Shown one piece after another: positions 14,934 to 21,368 of a stretch of DNA of 21,368 bases. Each line of letters opens with the position of its first letter. Positions within the stretch are counted from its first letter, which is position 1. The DNA comes from an uncultured Coriobacteriaceae bacterium (lineage in GTDB: Bacteria > Actinomycetota > Coriobacteriia > Coriobacteriales > Eggerthellaceae). The DNA lies in contig URQU01000030.1 of NCBI GenBank assembly GCA_900550055.1, positions 1 to 21,368 of the forward strand, given 5' to 3'. Under the pieces are notes generated by a model that did not search any database, was not told where the DNA came from, and saw only the letters and a list, made by a program, of their open reading frames with translations. Both the position numbers and the translations under genes were made by a program.

Positions 14934-15816
14934 ACGCCTCGTATACCTTCGACCTTGCCATGTTAATGAGTTCCAACACGTCCTGAGCGGTTGCATTATC
15001 CCTGTTCACGATGAAGTTCGCGTGAACCTCGGATATCTGCGCGCCGCCCGCGCGCGCCCCTTTGAGCCCCGCCTGCTCGATGAGCTGGCCCGCAGAGTAG
15101 CCTTCGGGGTTCTTGAACACGCTGCCGCAGCTTGGCAGCGTAAGCGGCTGCGTCTTCTTGCGGCGGGTATGCGCCGCCTCCATCTTGCCGCGCAGCAGAT
15201 AAGGGTCGGCGGGCTTGACCGCAAGCTCGCACTCGACGATGACCTCGTCGGGGGAAAACGAGCTGGAGCGGTAACCCCAACGGATATCCGCCGCCTCACG
15301 GCGCACGAGCCCCGAGCGCGGCGATAACGTGGTGACCGAGACCACCCTGTCCGCTATCCCCTGCTCGCGGGTGCCGGCGTTCATGCGCACGGCTCCGCCG
15401 ACGGTGCCCGGCGTGCCGACCGCGAACTCCAGGCCCGAGAGGCTGCGGCGAAACGCCTCCTGCACGACGCTTGACAGCGGCACCCCCGCGCCCACGATGA
15501 AGCTGCAGGTTTCCTCGTCGAAGCGGCAGGCGCGGAAATCGCGCCCGAGGGCGATGACGACGCCCGGGAACCCCTCGTCGGAGACGAGCAGGTTCGAGCC
15601 GCGGCCGACCGCCACCCACGGGACGCAGCATTCTTGACAGGCGCCCACCAGACGCTTGAGCGCACCGATGGATCCGACCTGCACATAGAAGCGCGCAGGT
15701 CCGCCGATGCGGTACATGGTATGGCGGCGCATGGGCTCATCGGGATAGACGTCGGCATCGAAGGCGCTGTCGACGAGCAGCGCCTCAAGCGGCGAGCATG
15801 CGTGACGCGCGCTCAT
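14887..15816 (-). CDS. murB: UDP-N-acetylenolpyruvoylglucosamine reductase MurB
   Basis: MurB uses NADPH and FAD to reduce UDP-GlcNAc-enolpyruvate to UDP-MurNAc in the cytoplasm. In the 309-residue product: HTMYRIGGPARFYV (32-45) opens the FAD domain, followed by GRGSNLLVSD (71-80), GTPGTVGGAVRMNAG (134-148) for FAD pyrophosphate binding, WGYRSSSF (180-187) with the catalytic-site arginine, SCGSVFKNPEG (229-239) with the conserved serine that donates a proton, and ISEVHANFIVN (261-271) with the glutamate. It matches the shorter Gram-positive type of MurB. It starts 6 nt after the murC stop and overlaps ftsQ. The ribosome binding site is weak, which suggests translational coupling to murC. Confidence 0.96.
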   Translation of the reverse strand: MSARHACSPLEALLVDSAFDADVYPDEPMRRHTMYRIGGPARFYVQVGSIGALKRLVGACQECCVPWVAVGRGSNLLVSDEGFPGVVIALGRDFRACRFDEETCSFIVGAGVPLSSVVQEAFRRSLSGLEFAVGTPGTVGGAVRMNAGTREQGIADRVVSVTTLSPRSGLVRREAADIRWGYRSSSFSPDEVIVECELAVKPADPYLLRGKMEAAHTRRKKTQPLTLPSCGSVFKNPEGYSAGQLIEQAGLKGARAGGAQISEVHANFIVNRDNATAQDVLELINMARSKVYEAYGIELQPEVRFLGFA

Positions 15817-15822
15817 GGCTAC

Positions 15823-17226
15823 CTAGCCTCGCGCCTTAAGGAGCGCGTCGATGATCTGCGGGCCCATGGCCGTGACATCGCCGGCGCCCATGGTGATGAC
15901 CAGATCGCCCGGCTGGAGCTTTTCCATGAGATGCGGGACGACGTCGACGCGATGGGCCACGAAATCCGCCTGCGGATGGCCTTCGTGCTCGAGCACGACG
16001 TTGAGGAACGTCTTGCCGGAGACGCCGGGCACCGGCGCCTCGCCTGCCGGGTACACGTCCATGAACGTGACGCTATCGGCCTTGTCGAAGGCGGCGCCGA
16101 ACTCGTCGTGGAGCACCTGGGTGAACAGGGGCGCACGGGAATAGCGATGCGGCTGGAAAAGCACGTGGACGTGCTTGTAGCCAAGGCCCGCTGCCGCGGA
16201 GATGGTGGCGGCGATCTCGGTGGGATGATGCGCGTAATCGTCGACGACGGTGACGCCGCCCACTTCGCCGACCAGATCGAAGCGACGGCGGACGCCGGCG
16301 AAGCCCGAAAGCGCCTGAGCAACCTTCGCGGCATCGAAACCGAGCGCCCACAGCAGCGTGATCACGCCTGTGGCGTTCAGGACGTTGTGACGGCCCGGGT
16401 TCTGCTTGATGGCTCCCTCGACCTGCGTGCCGTCGGGCATAACGGCTGCATAGCGGCTGCCAATGCCGTGGGGCTCGTAGGAGATGATGCGCACATCGCA
16501 ACCCTCGTTGAAGCCGTACGTGTACATACGACGGCCCTCGGAACGGGCGATCTCGACCACATGGGGCTCTTCGCCGCACGCCACGATGACGCCGTCTTCG
16601 GGAACGAGGCCCATGAAGTCGTGGAACTTGTCGTAGATCTCGTCGAGGTCCTTGTAATGGTCAAGGTGATCGGCCTCGATGTTGGTGACGAGCACCGCCT
16701 TAGGCGAGAGGTACGTGAAGGACTTGTCCGACTCGTCGGCCTCGACCACGTAATGGGCGCCGGTGCCGGAATGGGCGTTGGTGCCGTAGGCGCGCACGAT
16801 GCCGCCGATAAGGAAGGTGGGGTCGGCGCCGAGCGCGTCGAGCGCGCTGGCGAGCATGGACGACGTGGTGGTCTTGCCGTGCGTGCCGGCCACGGCGAGC
16901 GTGTCCAGGCCCACGCCGAGATGCGCGAGCATCTGGGCGCGATGCCAGATCTCAAGACCGCGACGGCGCGCCTCGATGAGCTCGGGGTTGTTCTCGAGGA
17001 TAGCCGTGGAGATGACGACGACCGGGTCGCCCTCGGGGATGTTTTCCGCCTTCTGGCCGATGAACACGGTGATGCCGGCCTCACGCAGCTGCTTGGTGTA
17101 GCGGCTTTCCTTGATATCGGAGCCCGACACCTGCATGCCCTGGTCGTGGGCCACGCGGGCGATGCCGCTCATGCCCACGCCGCCGACGCCGATGAAGTGC
17201 ACCTGCTTGATGCGCTCTTCGCTCAT
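15823..17226 (-). CDS. murC: UDP-N-acetylmuramate-L-alanine ligase MurC
   Basis: MurC adds L-alanine to UDP-MurNAc using ATP, the first step of the peptide stem, in the cytoplasm. The 467-residue product starts with VHFIGVGGVGMSGIA (9-23), the UDP-binding Rossmann motif. Its ATP P-loop is GTHGKTTTSSML (114-125). Further along are NIEADHLDHYKDL, the VVEADESDKSF acidic segment, NPGRHNVLNATG, RRFDLVGEVGGVTVVDDYAHHPTEI, and LFQPHRYSRAPLF in the C-terminal domain. All core ligase motifs are intact, in contrast to the truncated murD upstream. The ATG at 17226 has AGGAGG 8 nt upstream. Confidence 0.97.
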   Translation of the reverse strand: MSEERIKQVHFIGVGGVGMSGIARVAHDQGMQVSGSDIKESRYTKQLREAGITVFIGQKAENIPEGDPVVVISTAILENNPELIEARRRGLEIWHRAQMLAHLGVGLDTLAVAGTHGKTTTSSMLASALDALGADPTFLIGGIVRAYGTNAHSGTGAHYVVEADESDKSFTYLSPKAVLVTNIEADHLDHYKDLDEIYDKFHDFMGLVPEDGVIVACGEEPHVVEIARSEGRRMYTYGFNEGCDVRIISYEPHGIGSRYAAVMPDGTQVEGAIKQNPGRHNVLNATGVITLLWALGFDAAKVAQALSGFAGVRRRFDLVGEVGGVTVVDDYAHHPTEIAATISAAAGLGYKHVHVLFQPHRYSRAPLFTQVLHDEFGAAFDKADSVTFMDVYPAGEAPVPGVSGKTFLNVVLEHEGHPQADFVAHRVDVVPHLMEKLQPGDLVITMGAGDVTAMGPQIIDALLKARG

Positions 17227-17289
17227 GTTGCCTGCCTCCTGAAGCCTATGCGCCGAAGCCTTAGGTGCTTGCGGCGCGATGATGTGAAA

Positions 17290-17331
17290 CCCGGGCGCAC
17301 CCGGGAAACGGGCGGCGCAAAGGCCGCCCGT
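17290..17331 (-). promoter_or_regulatory. Two tandem hairpins between murG and murC
   Basis: The 131-nt gap is the largest among the upstream genes of the cluster. It holds a 9-bp stem ACGGGCGGC/GCCGCCCGT (17308-17316 / 17323-17331), then on the minus strand a second hairpin of CCCGGG arms (17290-17295 / 17300-17305) followed by TTTCAC. The T tracts are short. They could attenuate transcription, or stabilise RNA ends after processing. No clear new promoter was seen before murC. Confidence 0.45.
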
Positions 17332-17357
17332 GCTTGCTCAAACTCTATTATCTTACC

Positions 17358-18467
17358 CTATTGCGCCGACTTGGATTCGCACGCCTTAAGGACTACATCA
17401 GCGAGCAACCCAGCCGCATCGCGGGTCTTCGCTGCAGCCGCGGCATCCGACATGCGCTGGCGGGCGCCTTCGTCCTCGATGAGGGTTTTGAGGTAGTCGG
17501 TGAACTGCCCGCCCTCGACGTCGGCATCGGCGACGAGGAACGCCGCGCCGGCCTCGACGCATGCGCGCGCGTTCATGGTCTGGTGATCTTCGGTGGCGTA
17601 CGGGAACGGCACGAGCAGCGCCGGGATATGGCGCGCCGAGATCTCGGCGAGCGACGTGGCGCCCGCGCGGCTGACGATGGCGTCGGCGGCGGCCATGGCA
17701 AGGCCCATCTGATCGGTGTAGCCCATGAGGTGCCAGCGCTTGGCCTGCTCGTCGGTCAGGGAAAGCTGCTCGGCGACGCTGTCGAGTTCCTTAGGGCCCG
17801 TGACGTGCACGATATGCAGATCGGGATAGCTAAGCAGCATGTCCTTGCGCTGCACGATGGCCGCGTTGAGATGGCGCGCGCCCAGGCTTCCCCCGGTGAC
17901 GAGAAGCATACGCGCATCCTCGGGGACGCCGAACGCGGCACGGCCCTCGGCGCGCGTTGCGGCGAACACGCTTGCGCGCACGGGGTTGCCGGTGAGCACC
18001 ACCTTGCTTTTATCGGAAAGCGCCTGGGCGGCATGCTCGTAAGTCAGGCACACGGCGCGGGCTTGACGGGCCAGGTACTTGTTCGCCATGCCCATGACCG
18101 AGTTCTGCTCGTGAACCACCACGGGGATGCCGCGCTGCTCGGCGGCGCGGGCGACCGGGATGCAGACGTAGCCGCCGAAGCCCACCACGCAGTCTGGATG
18201 CACCTCGGTGAACCACTTGCGCGCCAGCTTCGTGGAGCGCTGGATCTTCATGATGGCCTTCGGCAGCGTGAGCGGATGGTTGCGGTTGAAGCCGGCGGCC
18301 TCGAAGGCCTGGTACGGGATACCCGCCGCGGGGACGAGGCGCGACTCGATACCGCCGGGCGTGCCGGCGAACAGAACCTCATGCCCGCGCTCGCGCAACA
18401 CGTCTGCGAGCGCAAGGGCCGGATTGATATGGCCGGCGGTACCGCCGCCGGAAAGGACTATGCGCAT
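17358..18467 (-). CDS. murG: Lipid II synthase MurG (GlcNAc transferase)
   Basis: MurG transfers GlcNAc from UDP-GlcNAc to lipid I to make lipid II at the inner face of the membrane. The 369-residue GT-B protein has the N-terminal glycine loop SGGGTAGHINP (6-16), then FAGTPGGIESRLVP, the VVGFGGYVCIPVARAA segment, VVHEQNSVMGMANK, LTGNPVR at the domain boundary, TGGSLGARHLN (second glycine loop), GYTDQMGLAMAAADAIVSRA, GATSLAEI with the donor-binding glutamate, and PFPYATEDHQTMNAR near the end. The ATG at 18467 has GGAGG 7 nt upstream. This binding site overlaps the end of ftsW, whose stop lies 4 nt before, so ftsW and murG are coupled. Confidence 0.97.
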   Translation of the reverse strand: MRIVLSGGGTAGHINPALALADVLRERGHEVLFAGTPGGIESRLVPAAGIPYQAFEAAGFNRNHPLTLPKAIMKIQRSTKLARKWFTEVHPDCVVGFGGYVCIPVARAAEQRGIPVVVHEQNSVMGMANKYLARQARAVCLTYEHAAQALSDKSKVVLTGNPVRASVFAATRAEGRAAFGVPEDARMLLVTGGSLGARHLNAAIVQRKDMLLSYPDLHIVHVTGPKELDSVAEQLSLTDEQAKRWHLMGYTDQMGLAMAAADAIVSRAGATSLAEISARHIPALLVPFPYATEDHQTMNARACVEAGAAFLVADADVEGGQFTDYLKTLIEDEGARQRMSDAAAAAKTRDAAGLLADVVLKACESKSAQ

Positions 18468-18471
18468 GATG

Positions 18472-19851
18472 TCACCTCCGGGATGAAGAATGCGTTTGAC
18501 GGCGCCGCGCGCCTTGCGGGGCGCGCGTGCGCGAATCGGCCCTGCCGCGGCCGCGCGGGACGTCGCGGGAGCCGCGGGCGTCGTCGTCGACCGCACGCAC
18601 GACGCGCAGGTTCGCGCGACGTCGATCGTAAACGGTGGTGGCATCGGCGTTTCGGGAAACCGCCAGGATGATGCCGACCATCATGAGCGACGCGATCAGC
18701 GACGAGCCGCCTGCGGACACGAACGGCAGGGGCTTGCCCGTGGTGGGCACGAGGCCGATGACGCAGCCCATGTTCAGAAACGCCTGGAACACGAGCATGA
18801 TGGTTACGCTGCCCGCCACGATGCGCTCGTTGGGAGTGGCTGCGGCGCGGGCGATGCGCATGCCGGCGAACAGGATGCAGCAGAACAGCGCGATGACCAC
18901 AAGGGCGCCGAGCATGCCGAACTCCTCGCCGATGATGGAGAACACAAAGTCGGTCTCGGATTCGGGAAGGTAGTCGTACTTCTCGCTGGAATTGCCCAGG
19001 CCCACGCCGAACAGGCCTCCCTCGGCGAACGCGTAGAAGGAGTGGATGGTCTGATAACCGTTGCCCCTACCGCCTTCGCCATCATTCCAAGGGTTGTACA
19101 CCACGAAGCGGTCTTGGCGATAGCCCGAGCCGAACAAGACGATGGCGACGATGGCGACGACGGCCGCGCCGGCGATGGCGAGCATGAGCTTCGCGGGGGC
19201 GCCGCCGAACCACAGCACCGCGTACACGCCCACGAAGATGATGATGGTGGTTCCCAGGTCCGACTGCGTGAGCAGCAGGAACAACGTGGGAGCGACCACG
19301 TATATGGCCGCCCTGATCATGGTGGCGTTGAACCCGGCGCCTTCGTTGAGGTCGTCCATGAGGTTGGCGGCCATGAGCACGATGGCTATCTTGGCGAACT
19401 CGGAGGGCTGCAGCGAAAAGGGGCCGATGACGATCCAGCGCTGGGCGCCGAGCGCGGCGGTTCCGAAAAGGAACGTGATGACGAGCAGCGCCACGCATAG
19501 CCCCCAATAGCCTTTGACGATGGCGCCCTTCCAACCGCTGCGCGGGAGCATGAACCAGATTGCGACGGCGATGATGATGCCCGCCAGGGAGTAGACGAAC
19601 TGGCTGATCAGCTTCGCCGAAGGGTTTTGCTGAGCGATGTAGTCCGAATACGAGATGGTATCGCGCAGGTACTGGCCCGCCTCGGTGTCGGCATAGTAGT
19701 TCGTGGCGGCCTCGGAGAGGATGGTGACCTGCGAGGCCGAGTAGATCATGACGAAGCCGATGAGCGTGAGGGCGACCACGGCCACCACAAGCAGCACCTG
19801 GGGCCAGATGACCGACTCGGCATCGGAGCGCCTATTGCGCGCGGAAGCCAT
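18472..19851 (-). CDS. ftsW: Septal peptidoglycan polymerase FtsW (SEDS family)
   Basis: FtsW is a multi-pass membrane glycosyltransferase that polymerises lipid II at the division site together with a class B penicillin-binding protein. The 459-residue product has many hydrophobic segments starting at about 17-40. Family motifs are GAQRWIVIGPFSLQPSEFAK, LLLTQSDLGTTIIIFVG, NGYQTIHSFYAFAEGGLFGVGLG, PESETDFVFSIIGEEFG and TGKPLPFVSAGGSSL. The first loop outside the membrane is long (about 45 residues, Tyr/Asp rich). After the last membrane segment there is a basic, Arg-rich cytoplasmic tail of roughly 65 residues. The start ATG at 19851 follows the murD stop by 11 nt. AAGGGCGG serves as a plausible ribosome binding site. 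RodA is an alternative name for related proteins, but the location between murD and murG argues for FtsW. Confidence 0.95.
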   Translation of the reverse strand: MASARNRRSDAESVIWPQVLLVVAVVALTLIGFVMIYSASQVTILSEAATNYYADTEAGQYLRDTISYSDYIAQQNPSAKLISQFVYSLAGIIIAVAIWFMLPRSGWKGAIVKGYWGLCVALLVITFLFGTAALGAQRWIVIGPFSLQPSEFAKIAIVLMAANLMDDLNEGAGFNATMIRAAIYVVAPTLFLLLTQSDLGTTIIIFVGVYAVLWFGGAPAKLMLAIAGAAVVAIVAIVLFGSGYRQDRFVVYNPWNDGEGGRGNGYQTIHSFYAFAEGGLFGVGLGNSSEKYDYLPESETDFVFSIIGEEFGMLGALVVIALFCCILFAGMRIARAAATPNERIVAGSVTIMLVFQAFLNMGCVIGLVPTTGKPLPFVSAGGSSLIASLMMVGIILAVSRNADATTVYDRRRANLRVVRAVDDDARGSRDVPRGRGRADSRTRAPQGARRRQTHSSSRR

Positions 19852-19862
19852 GCAGACCGCCC

Positions 19863-20843
19863 TTACGCGCCAAGCTCGGCGGCGCGATCGGCCACGAGCT
19901 TCTTAAAGACCTCGCCGCGCTCCTCGAAGGAGTGGAACTCATCGAACGATGCGCAGGCGGGCGAAAGCAGCACCACTTCCCCGGCCTTGGCCTGTTCGAG
20001 GGCGACGTCGAGCGCGGACTCCATGTTCTTCGCCGTGAGCAGCTGGAAGCCTTCCGGTGCCTGCTCCCGGCGCTCCTCGAACGCCTGGGCGAAGCGAGCG
20101 CCCGCCGCGCCGAAGCACACCGCGGCGCGCGTGTGGGCATGGGCGGCCGCGACCAGGTCGGCCAGGTCGGTGCCCTTGTCGTCGCCGCCGAGCAGCACGA
20201 TGGGACGGGTATGCGGGAACGCCGCCAACGCCTTGAGCGTGGCATCGACGTTGGTGGCCTTCGAATCGTTATAGCATTCGGCGCCGCGCACGGTGCCGCA
20301 GGGCTCGATGCGGTGCTCAAGCGGGCTGAACGTGGCGAGCGCTTCGCACACGGCCTCATCGGAGGCGCCGGCAGCCAAGGCCGCCGCTGCGGCGGCAAGC
20401 GCGTTGCCGGCGTTGTGTGCGCCCTTGATCAGCAGGCTATCGGCGTTGATAAGGGCAAGCTCTTGCCCCTTGAGGGCCACGGTGAGCACGCCTTCGCCGT
20501 TGATGAACGCAGCGTTGTCGGAGCCGCAACGGGCGCGCATGTCGCCCTGCAGGCCTTCGGCCGTGCCCATGGGCACGACAGCGAAACCGCAGCCGCCGGC
20601 GATACCGCGCAGACGGCGAACCTCGGCGCGCACGACGTCGTTGGAAGCGTCCATGACCGCAACGGAGCCGGGAACCTGAGAAAGGTTGTCGAGCACCTTC
20701 ATCTTCGCGGCAGCGTAGTTTTCCAGCGTATGGTGCCAATGCAGATGGTCGGGCGTGATGTTGGTCAGCACACCGATGTCGGCCCGGAACCGGAACATGC
20801 CGTCCAGTTGGAACGAGCTGAGTTCCAGCACATACCAATCGTA
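19863..20843 (-). CDS. murD: UDP-N-acetylmuramoylalanine-D-glutamate ligase MurD, lacking its N-terminal part (chimeric 5' end)
   Basis: MurD adds D-glutamate to UDP-MurNAc-L-Ala. About 326 residues of MurD type are visible: YVLELSSFQLDGMF, NITPDHL, the central-domain run ENYAAAKMKVLDN, then KGAHNAGNALAAAAAAL, LEHRIEPCGTV, YNDSKATNVDAT, LLGGDDKGTDL and SPACASFDEFHSFEERG at the C-terminal domain. The N-terminal UDP-binding domain and the P-loop (GTKGKTT-type), roughly the first 145 residues of a normal MurD, are missing. Instead the frame continues into unrelated sequence beyond about 20843. The stretch 20742-20843 uses CGG arginine codons and has wording (LSSFQLDGMFRFRADIGV) like MurD of Bacteroidetes. 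From 20741 down, the codon use matches the rest of the cluster. As it stands the product could not be a working ligase. The most likely cause is a chimeric assembly. The position before ftsW is where murD belongs. Confidence 0.85.
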   Translation of the reverse strand, partial: YDWYVLELSSFQLDGMFRFRADIGVLTNITPDHLHWHHTLENYAAAKMKVLDNLSQVPGSVAVMDASNDVVRAEVRRLRGIAGGCGFAVVPMGTAEGLQGDMRARCGSDNAAFINGEGVLTVALKGQELALINADSLLIKGAHNAGNALAAAAAALAAGASDEAVCEALATFSPLEHRIEPCGTVRGAECYNDSKATNVDATLKALAAFPHTRPIVLLGGDDKGTDLADLVAAAHAHTRAAVCFGAAGARFAQAFEERREQAPEGFQLLTAKNMESALDVALEQAKAGEVVLLSPACASFDEFHSFEERGEVFKKLVADRAAELGA

Positions 20844-21368
20844 CTGCTGCGGCATCGGCTCATCCACACCAGTCGCATTGACCCGTGCCAGCGCCTCCCG
20901 AAACGCCTGAGACTCATAGCCGATGAGCATGCGGTAATTGGACAGAAACCAGAAGAAAAAGGGTTCTTCCGAAGAAAAGATCTTTTGCGTTTCACAGTCG
21001 GGACTTTCCGGGTAGAACACCTGGTAAAGGTCATTGCCCACCTGATAATAAAAAACATATTCCCCGGGCAGAAAGGCTGAAACACTGCCCGCAATTTCGG
21101 TGGGAACTTCATATATGGCGGCCTTTTTGTATTCCACTCCGCCCGCCGCCGTTAAAACCAGCTGCGAAGTCGGGAAATAAACCGTCCTGCCATATCCGGA
21201 CCCGCTTGCGCAGGTAAGAGACTGGCACCAGTTGATGTACCGTTCCCGTCCAAAGTATTCCTCCCGGCTCATCGTCATGCCATGCCCGGCAAAATCGGGC
21301 GTGTCCGCCCCAAGCGCTTCAGAGGAGACCACACTCTGCGCCTGCCCATCCGTCTGCGTTCCGGGATC
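20844..21368 (-). CDS. Partial open frame of unknown protein, foreign to the cluster, fused in frame to murD
   Basis: The minus-strand frame is open to the window edge with no upstream stop, so the true start is unknown; GTG at 21332 is the first candidate inside the window. I do not recognise the protein. It includes MSREEYFGRERYINW, a GYGRTVYFPTSQLVLTAAGG stretch, and an aromatic-rich part with EYVFYYQVGNDLYQVFYPES and EEPFFFWFL. No MurD, Mur ligase or nucleotide-binding motif is present. Codon use shifts here: more AAA, GAA, TTT and TAT, and runs such as TTTTTTATTAT, which look like a lower-GC Firmicutes genome. It is probably a fragment of a different organism's gene joined by assembly error. 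A true fusion is not excluded. Confidence 0.55.

Noticed and set aside
15634..17496. A 620-codon open frame on the plus strand
   Set aside because: It lies antisense to murB and murC, both of which have full family motifs. Its product is low-complexity Gly/Ala/His/Arg/Val, as expected from a GC-rich shadow frame.
17334..18671. A 445-codon plus-strand frame opposite murG, and similar long ones opposite ftsZ (12660-13979), ftsQ (14037-14966) and ftsW (18490-19500)
   Set aside because: All are exact antisense shadows of recognised genes, with no ribosome binding sites or recognisable domains.
21365..21368. GATC at the very end as a cloning site or library join
   Set aside because: A four-base match at an edge is too common to mean anything alone. 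No vector sequence is visible.
19863..21368. A novel MurD fusion protein with a sensory or secreted domain
   Set aside because: The fused protein lacks the ATP-binding loop, shows two abrupt changes in codon style, and lies at the end of the sequence. A chimeric join explains this with fewer assumptions.

Overview
The window looks like chromosomal DNA from a GC-rich Gram-positive bacterium, most likely an actinomycetote of the class Coriobacteriia (Eggerthellaceae-like). This rests on strong CGC/CTG/GCG codon bias in the genes and on a Gram-positive division and cell-wall cluster that ends in sepF, yggT and divIVA. The taxonomic call is an inference from content and style, not from a search.

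Layout. The left edge (1-252) carries tandem promoters and a leader pointing left on the minus strand, as expected just upstream of a 16S rRNA gene lying outside the window. A gene-poor stretch with degenerate repeats follows (253-855). Then come cca (CCA-adding enzyme, +), a tRNA-Gln(CTG)/tRNA-Glu(CTC) pair with its own promoter and terminator, a 10-bp tandem repeat, a gene-poor stretch, and a YtcJ-type amidohydrolase (+). A long structured terminator separates this from the minus-strand thiamine block: thiN, a TPP riboswitch, thiC and thiD. thiN and the RNase P RNA gene (rnpB, +) diverge from one symmetric promoter.

From 8806 to the right end, everything is on the minus strand and forms the division and cell-wall (dcw) cluster. 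In transcription order it is murD (5' part missing), ftsW, murG, murC, murB, ftsQ, ftsZ, pgeF, yggS, sepF, yggT, divIVA. MurD, MurG, MurC and MurB make peptidoglycan precursors. FtsW polymerises glycan at the septum. FtsQ and FtsZ build the divisome, SepF anchors FtsZ to the membrane, and DivIVA marks poles and septa. A promoter in front of ftsZ and a hairpin after ftsQ suggest that ftsZ to divIVA can be transcribed separately.

The right end is abnormal. The reading frame through murD lacks the MurD N-terminal domain and the ATP-binding P-loop. It runs instead into sequence of different codon style encoding an unrecognised protein. A middle piece looks like MurD from a different lineage, joined at the conserved TPDHL motif. 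An assembly or amplification chimera at a contig end is more likely than a natural fusion. No phage, insertion sequence, CRISPR array or defence system was found. Apart from the chimeric end and some small regulatory features, this is ordinary core-genome DNA.
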